The position numbers and the translations under genes are program-made. The notes beneath the pieces were generated by a model. The model was not told the DNA's origin and did not search any database. It saw only the letters and a program-made list of their open reading frames with translations. 35,894 nt of DNA from ANME-2 cluster archaeon (GTDB taxonomy: Archaea > Halobacteriota > Methanosarcinia > Methanosarcinales > Methanocomedenaceae), in NCBI GenBank assembly GCA_019429385.1, contig JAHYIS010000028.1:1-35894 (forward strand), written 5' to 3'. Shown one piece after another: positions 1-6,329 of this stretch (the stretch's first letter is position 1; every line of letters begins with the position of its first letter).

Positions 1-277
1 TAGGGTGTATTCCTCCCAGTACAACCTTTTTCCCCATTTGTCTTAACAAATCGCCTAATCTGTAACACCAAGTAATGGTAGCGGTCATTGAGCTCAGGCA
101 GATGAGGTCGGCATCGATATCTTCTGGTCTGGGTTCGTGGATGTTGGCATCGATTAATTCGAGTTCAACACCGGACATAGCTTTTACCGTGAGAGCTCCT
201 AAGTAATCGAGAATAGGGGGTACCATAGGTACACGACCTGAAAAGGGAAACGGGGGAGAAATGATAATTACTTTCAT
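1..277 (-). CDS. Cobalamin-binding radical SAM protein, N-terminal part (cut by window edge)
   Basis: The reverse strand reads from an ATG at 277 to the window edge, 92 codons, with no stop. The start is MKVIIISPPFPFSGRVP, followed by a Rossmann-like segment with VELELIDANIHEP, DLICLSSMTATITW and KKVVLGGIHP. This is the classic N-terminal B12-binding domain of B12-dependent radical SAM proteins; the radical SAM CxxxCxxC core would lie outside the window. The substrate cannot be read from this part. The gene starts 10 bases after the stop of the membrane protein at 288-641, so the two are probably cotranscribed. No clear Shine-Dalgarno site is visible before the ATG. The family call is firm; the specific role is unknown. 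Confidence 0.8.
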   Translation of the reverse strand, partial: MKVIIISPPFPFSGRVPMVPPILDYLGALTVKAMSGVELELIDANIHEPRPEDIDADLICLSSMTATITWCYRLGDLLRQMGKKVVLGGIHP

Positions 278-287
278 GAGTATAATT

Positions 288-641
288 TTAGTGGAATGCC
301 ATGCTGTATCCCAGATACGCACCGATGCCAAAAATGACCAGGAGGATAACGTGCTTGGTTATCAGCATCTTCCTGCGGGCCTGTTCTGTTTCTTCCCCAT
401 AGAAGTTATCCACATATGTAAAAGACCGAATTCCCCCTGTGGCAAAGATGATTAGAACAGCTGCGATAGTGGTCCAGAAGAAGAAGCGTTCCAGGATATT
501 GAGTGGTTCTGCAATTGTTTGATATTCGTGATGGAATCTATGCAGGGAATAAATGACTATCATGGCCGCTAGCCAGAAACCGGTAGCAAGGTCGTGAATA
601 AATCCATTCAGGACAACCATAGTATGTTTGAGATTAAACAT
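288..641 (-). CDS. Small histidine-rich integral membrane protein, three to four helices
   Basis: A 117-residue protein with hydrophobic stretches near residues 15-33, 50-70 and 92-114. Histidines sit at or near the membrane segments: one in GFIHDLATG, a cluster in YSLHRFHHEY, one in ITKHVILL, and the last residue. Such spacing is seen in small b-type haem or copper-handling membrane proteins, but I cannot assign a family. The start at 641 is supported by AAAGGTGGATC about 3 bases upstream, close to the archaeal Shine-Dalgarno consensus. A charged loop with GEETEQARRK separates helices 2 and 3. It precedes the cobalamin radical SAM gene by 10 bases on the same strand. Confidence 0.65.
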   Translation of the reverse strand: MFNLKHTMVVLNGFIHDLATGFWLAAMIVIYSLHRFHHEYQTIAEPLNILERFFFWTTIAAVLIIFATGGIRSFTYVDNFYGEETEQARRKMLITKHVILLVIFGIGAYLGYSMAFH

Positions 642-883
642 TTTGATCCACCTTTAATTTCAGTCATATTACAATTATATTTCACTGATGGTACTGTTCA
701 ACAGGTCTGCCAGCACATTTGCATAACCAGTGGTTGATATGTTCCCTTTTTCTTTAAATATCTGCCTTTATAATTTCAAGCAGGTACCTTCCTTTACCTT
801 GAGCCTGTTGAAAATATACTATGTCATTACCGGTTCGACAAAAACCTTTATCAACCCCTCCCCCCATAAATCCCCCACCAATC
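642..883. promoter_or_regulatory. Divergent promoter region with C-rich stretch before the U32 gene
   Basis: This 242-base gap separates two divergent genes and I see no gene in it. TATA-like elements on the plus strand are TTTAAATA around 753-760 and CTTTATCA around 845-852. The second lies about 35 bases upstream of the ATG at 884, so the transcript would have almost no leader. A run of three C-tracts spans about 855-877 immediately before the start codon. No Shine-Dalgarno site precedes 884, consistent with near-leaderless translation. Confidence 0.4.
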
Positions 884-1936
884 ATGAAAAAGAAACTCTA
901 TGTGCCCCATCCCGGACATTATGAAGGGCTGGAGCAGTTACTGGCTGACTCAAAGAACATTTATTCAATTTATATGGCAGGTTCCCCGGATTATATAGGC
1001 ACGGGCCGCGTCAATCTGGGGCATGCAAGTCTTGAGGAGATTGCCAGACATACTCAATACTGCCATAATAAGGGTGTCAAGATAGAGATGGTGCTGAACA
1101 GTTCGTGCATGGGCGGCCAGCAGCTTACTCCTGAAGGATATAATCTCCTCCACTGGTACCTTTCAAACCTCGAAGAGATTGGTGTCGACACGGTAGTGGT
1201 AGCTGATCCTTACCTTGTAGAAATGTTGGACCAGGAGTTCAATATCCCGTCAGTGGTCAGTGTACTCGCATTCGTGGACAGCCCCCAGAAAGCCGAGTTC
1301 TATGAACAACTGGGTGCTTCGTCCATTGTGGTGGACTCGAACGTGAACCGTCATTTCGACGTGCTGGAAGCTATCAGGGATGCAGTTGACTGCGAGCTAA
1401 AACTGCTTGTCAATGAAGGTTGCCTGTACCGCTGTCCATTCAGGTACGCCCACTTTAATTTCTTCTCTCATGTTAACGGACCGCCCCCACGTCCCAATGT
1501 CCAGGATGACTATTATTACAACAAGTGCCTCACGCTGCGCATCAAAGACCCCTCACTTATCATCAAATCACCATTTATCAGACCGGAAGACCTTCCGGAA
1601 TATGCTCATATTACAGACGTTTTCAAGATAGGCGGGCGCTCACATTTATTGAACTGGATACTGAACTGTGTAGACGCCTATGCCAGTGAGAGTTATGATG
1701 GCAACCTGATGGACCTGATGGACTGTCCAAAGGACCTGGTAGACCTGTTCAATATACCTAACAGGGCACTTGACGGTGCTATCAAACAGTGGAAGCAACA
1801 CAGTACAGTATGCCACACCTGCGGTTATTGCCAGCGCCTTACAGAGAAGGTTACACAAATGTACAGCCGTATGGGTACTCCTGATGAAAAGCTTGAGCAA
1901 TGGATTACATTAACCAAAAAAGGGATTGATACCTGA
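884..1936 (+). CDS. Peptidase U32 family protein, probable Fe-S protein
   Basis: A 350-residue protein. The U32 signature NEGCLYRCPFRYAH lies at residues 177-190, giving Cys180 and Cys184. Further cysteines lie at 215 and in a C-terminal CHTCGYC motif (310, 313, 316). U32 members such as UbiU/UbiV and TrhP are not simple peptidases; several bind a 4Fe-4S cluster and take part in hydroxylation, so an Fe-S protein is a reasonable inference. The N-terminal half is TIM-barrel-like (GASSIVVDSNV, VVSVLAFVDSP). An in-frame ATG at 821 would add 21 residues including a proline run (PPPINPPP); I prefer 884, where the family-like MKKKLYVPHPGHYEG begins. It ends in a TGATG overlap with the next gene. Confidence 0.75.
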   Translation: MKKKLYVPHPGHYEGLEQLLADSKNIYSIYMAGSPDYIGTGRVNLGHASLEEIARHTQYCHNKGVKIEMVLNSSCMGGQQLTPEGYNLLHWYLSNLEEIGVDTVVVADPYLVEMLDQEFNIPSVVSVLAFVDSPQKAEFYEQLGASSIVVDSNVNRHFDVLEAIRDAVDCELKLLVNEGCLYRCPFRYAHFNFFSHVNGPPPRPNVQDDYYYNKCLTLRIKDPSLIIKSPFIRPEDLPEYAHITDVFKIGGRSHLLNWILNCVDAYASESYDGNLMDLMDCPKDLVDLFNIPNRALDGAIKQWKQHSTVCHTCGYCQRLTEKVTQMYSRMGTPDEKLEQWITLTKKGIDT

Positions 1937-2322
1937 TGACACTGGATAATCTTCTTAAAACCAGAGCTGACCTGGAGGAACGTATCAGGAAGCTTATCGG
2001 CCGGGCAGCAATGATCATTGAACTTGACCTGTTTGCACTCCCCTGTGGCTGTTCGGGATATACGGCAAATACTCGCGGTCTGGGCCTGGACGACCTGGAA
2101 GTTTTCGAGGAACATTTTCTCAAATTGTTACATGAAAGTGCTCAAGCTGTGGATGTATCACCGGGTTTTGTGTTTGCCAGGATAATCCCGGGCACGCAGG
2201 AAATTGCTGCCCTGAATGTACGCGAACTGTGCCCGCGCTGCTACTCGGATTTCGCAGCAACCAGCGGAAAACGTCCCAGACCGGATATCTATATATTCCA
2301 TCTTGCAAGACGGAAACGATAG
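1936..2322 (+). CDS. Conserved small archaeal protein with CGC and CPRC motifs
   Basis: A 128-residue protein whose ATG shares one base with the stop of the U32 gene, so translational coupling is likely. The N-terminus is a charged helix (RADLEERIRKLIGRAAMI). It carries CGCSGY near residue 38 and ELCPRCYSDF near residue 97, four cysteines that could form a metal site. The C-terminus is basic (LARRKR). It may be one of the small DUFs restricted to methanogens and relatives, but I do not recognise it securely and assign no function. The coupling suggests it serves the U32 protein, for example in cluster or substrate handling; that is inference only. Confidence 0.7.
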   Translation: MTLDNLLKTRADLEERIRKLIGRAAMIIELDLFALPCGCSGYTANTRGLGLDDLEVFEEHFLKLLHESAQAVDVSPGFVFARIIPGTQEIAALNVRELCPRCYSDFAATSGKRPRPDIYIFHLARRKR

Positions 2323-2514
2323 TTTCACAATAGTACATTATCAGAAAAATAAATATATATAGACATATTATATATAATAAAATACAGATGAGCAATTATT
2401 ATTTATCATATTGGAAATCGTATCATATAATATATATTTATTTAAAATCGTTATTCATAACGATAAAAAATGCATGTACCAAGTAATTAGTATGTTAAAG
2501 AGGGGATATCTAAA
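2323..2514 (+). promoter_or_regulatory. AT-rich intergenic promoter region
   Basis: A 192-base gap, very AT-rich, with several overlapping TATA-like runs (around 2347-2377 and 2424-2446). I cannot choose one start site. The Shine-Dalgarno site of the next gene, GAGGGGAT at 2500-2507, stands 7 bases before a TTG start. No gene is seen here. Confidence 0.4.
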
Positions 2515-3759
2515 TTGAATAAAAACCGTATTTTAGGATATATCCTATTGTTGTTTTTCTTCCTGGTCCTGTCAGCGGGCAGTGTAAGTGCAGATGATAT
2601 ATATGATGAGAAAATTTCAGAAGGGGACGGCTATCAGATTAACAACTATTTTATTGAAGTGTCTGACATTACCTCATTAGATGGTTCCCTATCACTGGAT
2701 ATAAACATCTACCAATTAAAATCAGATGGTACAAATGACAAATTAACTGTGTCAAAGACCATTGAAAATAAAAAAAAACGAGTGAAATATCTTAGCGGTT
2801 CAGTTGAAATACTGGTGAATGAAAAGAACCTCTCCTCACAGTATGCAATTGTGGATATCAAAACCACAGGTATAAGTGTGGAATATAAAAAAGCAGTTTC
2901 CGGCGGTGTTTCAAATGCGATGTATATCGGGGAACCATCCCTCACACTTACAAAAGAAGTGGATAAATCCTCAGTCGATATCGGAGACACTATCAGAATA
3001 ACTATCAAAGCCAGAAATACCGGTAGCGGTACTGCAAAGCGCATCAGCATTGATCCAGGCATCACACCGGGTTTTACCTTTAAGTCCAGTATATACACCA
3101 CGTATCCGACAGATTTGCCTGTTGGGACTTCATATACGCAGATGTATATCTATGAGGTCGAAGCTGCCAAAAGCGGCACTTATACTCTCAGCCCTGCCAT
3201 TGCCACCTATTCTTCTTCTGTGTTCGGAGATGATTATACAGCAACATCTACCCGGCCAATTGTGACGGTAGCTGAAGAAAAAGTGGAAACATCTGACCTT
3301 GAGCTGACAATATCCCAGGACAAGACCAAATTAAAGCGCGATGAAAAGATCACATTTACCGTATATGTCAAGAACTTAAAGGACGTACCAGCCTCCACTA
3401 TTAAGATCACTCCAGTTATTCCGGCGAACTTAACGTATGTTTCAGGCTCAGAAGATGTTGATATAATAGCTGAAAAACCCATTATTCAGAAAAGCATCTA
3501 TGGAGCCAGATATGAGGATGAGTACAAGTTCACATTCAAAGCTGGAGGTATCGGAGCTAACAACCTGACAGTAAAATTGACATATAATAACGGCGTAGAA
3601 GATATTACTAAAGAAGTGACTTCGGAAATGTTCTACGTTCAAAAGGGTAAATATGATTATCTTGCTGAATATCCTGTTTACGTTTACATTACTCCAGTGT
3701 TTATTATTATTGCCATAGCAGGTTGGTTGCACTGGAGACGCAGTCAGTTCAGGATGTAA
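2515..3759 (+). CDS. Secreted, C-terminally membrane-anchored protein with tandem DUF11/CARDB-like beta domains
   Basis: A 414-residue protein starting with TTG, chosen because GAGGGGAT lies 7 bases upstream and a signal peptide starts there (basic NKNR, hydrophobic core ILLLFFFLVLS, cleavage likely near SVSAD). Two related beta-sandwich segments follow: SLTLTKEVDKSSVDIGDTI near residue 143 and LELTISQDKTKLKRDEKIT near residue 262. Each continues with NTGSGTAKRI or NLKDVPASTI type strands, as in archaeal CARDB/DUF11 surface repeats. A single helix (VYVYITPVFIIIAIAGWL) and a basic tail WRRSQFRM close the protein, so the body faces outward. It precedes the tubulin-like gene by 24 bases, probably in one operon. 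Confidence 0.75.
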   Translation: MNKNRILGYILLLFFFLVLSAGSVSADDIYDEKISEGDGYQINNYFIEVSDITSLDGSLSLDINIYQLKSDGTNDKLTVSKTIENKKKRVKYLSGSVEILVNEKNLSSQYAIVDIKTTGISVEYKKAVSGGVSNAMYIGEPSLTLTKEVDKSSVDIGDTIRITIKARNTGSGTAKRISIDPGITPGFTFKSSIYTTYPTDLPVGTSYTQMYIYEVEAAKSGTYTLSPAIATYSSSVFGDDYTATSTRPIVTVAEEKVETSDLELTISQDKTKLKRDEKITFTVYVKNLKDVPASTIKITPVIPANLTYVSGSEDVDIIAEKPIIQKSIYGARYEDEYKFTFKAGGIGANNLTVKLTYNNGVEDITKEVTSEMFYVQKGKYDYLAEYPVYVYITPVFIIIAIAGWLHWRRSQFRM

Positions 3760-3783
3760 AAAAATGATTAGGAGGATTTTTAA

Positions 3784-4887
3784 TTGTTAAATGTCTTAAT
3801 GGTTGGGACCGGTCAGTGCGGCAACCGAATTCTGGATGCAGTTAATAGGGAAGCCTTTGGCGGTGGCAAATTCTCAAAATACTATTCCCGCCAGAAATTT
3901 CCCTCGAGAGTTGAGACCATTGCGATAAACACCGCTATCAATGACCTCAAGGAAATGAGTTATACAAAAGCGAAAGACCGAATCCATATCCCGAACCTGC
4001 ACGGTGTAGGTGCAAACCGCATTGTGGGTAAACAGTGTTTTACTGACAACAAGGACCTTATAATGAGGAACATATCGGAAAGAGGGGATTTTGATGTTGG
4101 TTTTGTCATTACATCTACATCAGGTGGTACAGGTTCATCATTTACCCCACTTCTGGTAAAAGAATTAAAGGCACGATATGATTTTCCCATTTATTCTGTT
4201 GTGGTCCTGCCATTCAGGGAAGAGGGTACCATATATCTCCAGAACTCTGCGTTTTGTTTAAAAGAAATGTATGACAGTGGAACTGATGGCATAATACTGG
4301 CAGATAACCAGTTCCTGAAAGATGCTGGTGGAGACATACAGAGTGCCTATGACGGCATAAACAACATGATATCTGAAAGGTTATTGTTTTTACTTGAAGC
4401 CCTTGACAGTGAAATGATGATGGTAACTGACCTGGGTGATTTCCAAACGGTGATGTCTGGTGGAGCTGGTTTTGCCACTATGGGATTTGCAAAGGGCGAT
4501 GGGAAGAACTCGATCCGTTCTGTCATCCATGACAGTCTTTCTCCCAGTGGTCTGCTGTTTTCCTCGAATGTCTTCGAAGAAGGTAGCAGAGCTATGATAA
4601 TCATGAGAGGCGACCGCAAGTACCTGAGCATTGATGATATTTCAGGTGAGATCGATAAACTGTCATCCCATATCGGTCATGTGTTCAAAGGAGTTATTAT
4701 CAGAAACGGAGAGTTACCAAAAGTCCTCTCTGTATTGACGCTGGAGACCACAGCAGAACTTGAAAATCTGTACGCTCTTGCGGTCGAAGCCATCCAGATA
4801 GAAAAAGATAAACGTGACCGTATGGCTATACGAAAAGAAGCAGATACAACATTCTCCAAAATCGAGGGACTGGAACCACAATACTAA
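3784..4887 (+). CDS. cetZ: Tubulin/FtsZ superfamily GTPase, CetZ-like
   Basis: A 367-residue protein starting with TTG 6 bases after AGGAGGAT (3770-3777). The nucleotide-binding N-terminus is VLMVGTGQCGNRIL (residues 4-17); GQCGN is the spelling typical of eukaryotic tubulins. The phosphate loop is TSTSGGTGSSF (about 110-120). A T7-like loop, VTDLGDFQTVMSGGAG, retains two acidic residues in the place of FtsZ catalytic aspartates, so polymer-dependent GTP hydrolysis is plausible. CetZ proteins affect cell shape and motility in haloarchaea rather than division itself. The overall length suits CetZ. A non-canonical FtsZ-like group is the alternative. The upstream neighbour is a surface-anchored protein, which fits an envelope or shape role. 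Confidence 0.75.
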   Translation: MLNVLMVGTGQCGNRILDAVNREAFGGGKFSKYYSRQKFPSRVETIAINTAINDLKEMSYTKAKDRIHIPNLHGVGANRIVGKQCFTDNKDLIMRNISERGDFDVGFVITSTSGGTGSSFTPLLVKELKARYDFPIYSVVVLPFREEGTIYLQNSAFCLKEMYDSGTDGIILADNQFLKDAGGDIQSAYDGINNMISERLLFLLEALDSEMMMVTDLGDFQTVMSGGAGFATMGFAKGDGKNSIRSVIHDSLSPSGLLFSSNVFEEGSRAMIIMRGDRKYLSIDDISGEIDKLSSHIGHVFKGVIIRNGELPKVLSVLTLETTAELENLYALAVEAIQIEKDKRDRMAIRKEADTTFSKIEGLEPQY

Positions 4888-5025
4888 TAATTACATAACT
4901 GTTGACCTGGAATGGGTATAGTTCACGTGCGTATTCGACCTGATACGTATAGGTGAGTTTAGATTGGTTTTTTCAAAAAGCTTTATCAAATTAGAAGACC
5001 ATATATAGCTATGAGGTTAATCTAA
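4888..5025 (+). promoter_or_regulatory. Promoter and ribosome binding site of the regulator-helicase cluster
   Basis: A TATA-like box, CTTTATCAAA at 4981-4990, lies about 40 bases upstream of the ATG at 5026. The predicted start of transcription near 5010 would leave a short leader holding GAGGT at 5013-5017. A second AT box (ATATATAG) lies at 5001-5008. Confidence 0.45.
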
Positions 5026-5535
5026 ATGGGTAAACGAACTCGTATAATTAATGATCCGTCGGATCTGGTTCCACTATTACGTACTTTCGGGTCCGATACT
5101 CACAAGAAAGTTTTTGATCATCTTCTGGTTGATTGGTACACTGAAGATGAGCTTAAGGAAATGCTCAAATTTGACGTGGAAGAAGGTCTTTCAATATTGA
5201 AGAAGAGTGGGTTGATCGAAAGCAAATGGCGAATGCCTGAACCAGGACAAACACCTACAAAAGAATATCATACCTCCTATTCTAAGATACAGGTAAACTT
5301 CCAGTGTTCAATTGAAGATCTTGCCGACCTGCTTATGATAACATTTACTTGTGACGACGATATCAGGAATATGATGGAACAGATCGAAACTGAAGTGGTC
5401 AATGGTAACCAGTCCATGACCGGTCTGTCAAGAGTGGTGGGGACCAGTCCGTTATATTTAAGAGGTATTGCACGGCGTTCCAATAAATTACTTGTTAAAG
5501 GTCAGAGAATCGAATTTGTCGGTGCTCTTGAATGA
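5026..5535 (+). CDS. ArsR-type winged-helix transcriptional regulator
   Basis: A 169-residue protein. Residues 15-70 fit a winged helix-turn-helix: LLRTFGSDTHKKVFDHLLVD, then a DELKEMLKFD helix, then SILKKSGLIESKW. The wing region contains EYHTSYSKIQVNF. The C-terminal half (EDLADLLMITFTCDDDI onward) is a conserved extension seen in euryarchaeal ArsR-like regulators and may be the sensing or dimerization part. I see no obvious metal-binding cysteine cluster. It overlaps the next regulator by 4 bases (ATGA), so the two are made together and may act as a pair. Confidence 0.65.
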   Translation: MGKRTRIINDPSDLVPLLRTFGSDTHKKVFDHLLVDWYTEDELKEMLKFDVEEGLSILKKSGLIESKWRMPEPGQTPTKEYHTSYSKIQVNFQCSIEDLADLLMITFTCDDDIRNMMEQIETEVVNGNQSMTGLSRVVGTSPLYLRGIARRSNKLLVKGQRIEFVGALE

Positions 5536-6317
5536 TAGACTTACTTCACAGCAAAAAAGAAAGCACCAAATTTCAAATCCTTGTGGAGATCGCGGCACAC
5601 CAGCCCAATGTTCGACAAAAAGAGATTGCAGATAAAGTAGGTATAACTCCCCAGGCAGTTTCTGAATATATCAAGGAACTTACCGATGAAGGTCTGATAT
5701 TTTCCGATGGCAGGGTACGTTATAAAGTTACCAAGAATGGGATTGAATGGGTGCTTGAACGAACGGCTGAGTTGAAGCGGTATTCCAAATACGTAATGGA
5801 AGATATCATAAGCCATGTTTCTGTTTGGACAGCCATTGCAGATGATGATAATAAGTCAGGCCAGAAAGTATCGATTTTGATGCGTGAAGGATTATTGTAT
5901 GCCACAACGTACCGGGAAGGTTCTGCGAGCGGTGTCCTGACCTCGGATGTCAGGGCAGGCGAGGATGTAGGAGTGACTGACCTGCATGGTATGATAGAAC
6001 TGGATGATGTGAAAATAACAGTATGCAAAGTGCCCAGGGTGGAGCGAGGCGGTTCCAGGAATGTCAATCTTGAGATGTTACGTGAACTCACCGTGGATGC
6101 AAAGTATTTATGCGTGCTGGGTGTGGAATCATTGATCGCATTGCGCAGTATCGGCAGGGAACCCAATATCATGTTCGGGACCAGGGAATCGGTGGTGGAG
6201 GCAGCTTTTCATGGTTTATCTTCAGTTGTGGTATCTGTAGATGAAGAAGTACCACCACTATTGAACAGGCTTGAATCCGAAGGTCTGTCGTATGACCTTC
6301 ATGACCTTCGTAAATGA
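5532..6317 (+). CDS. MarR-like winged-helix regulator with C-terminal ligand-type domain (COG1497 type)
   Basis: A 261-residue protein. Residues 10-75 form a winged helix: LVEIAAHQPNVRQKEIADKV, the recognition helix TPQAVSEYIKELTDEGLI, and a wing SDGRVRYKVTKNG. The remaining 180 residues form a separate alpha/beta domain (KVSILMREGLLYATTYR, GEDVGVTDLHGMIELDDVKI) that probably binds a ligand or mediates assembly. This layout is conserved in archaea and annotated as a predicted transcriptional regulator; the target genes are unknown. It starts inside the stop of the preceding regulator and ends 12 bases before the helicase gene, so all three are likely one operon. Confidence 0.65.
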   Translation: MIDLLHSKKESTKFQILVEIAAHQPNVRQKEIADKVGITPQAVSEYIKELTDEGLIFSDGRVRYKVTKNGIEWVLERTAELKRYSKYVMEDIISHVSVWTAIADDDNKSGQKVSILMREGLLYATTYREGSASGVLTSDVRAGEDVGVTDLHGMIELDDVKITVCKVPRVERGGSRNVNLEMLRELTVDAKYLCVLGVESLIALRSIGREPNIMFGTRESVVEAAFHGLSSVVVSVDEEVPPLLNRLESEGLSYDLHDLRK

Positions 6318-6329
6318 TTATTTTTCACA

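Noticed and set aside
4888-5025. Possible tRNA or small RNA between the CetZ gene and the ArsR-type gene
   Set aside because: No T-loop or acceptor-stem pattern found; the stretch is explained by a promoter and a ribosome binding site.
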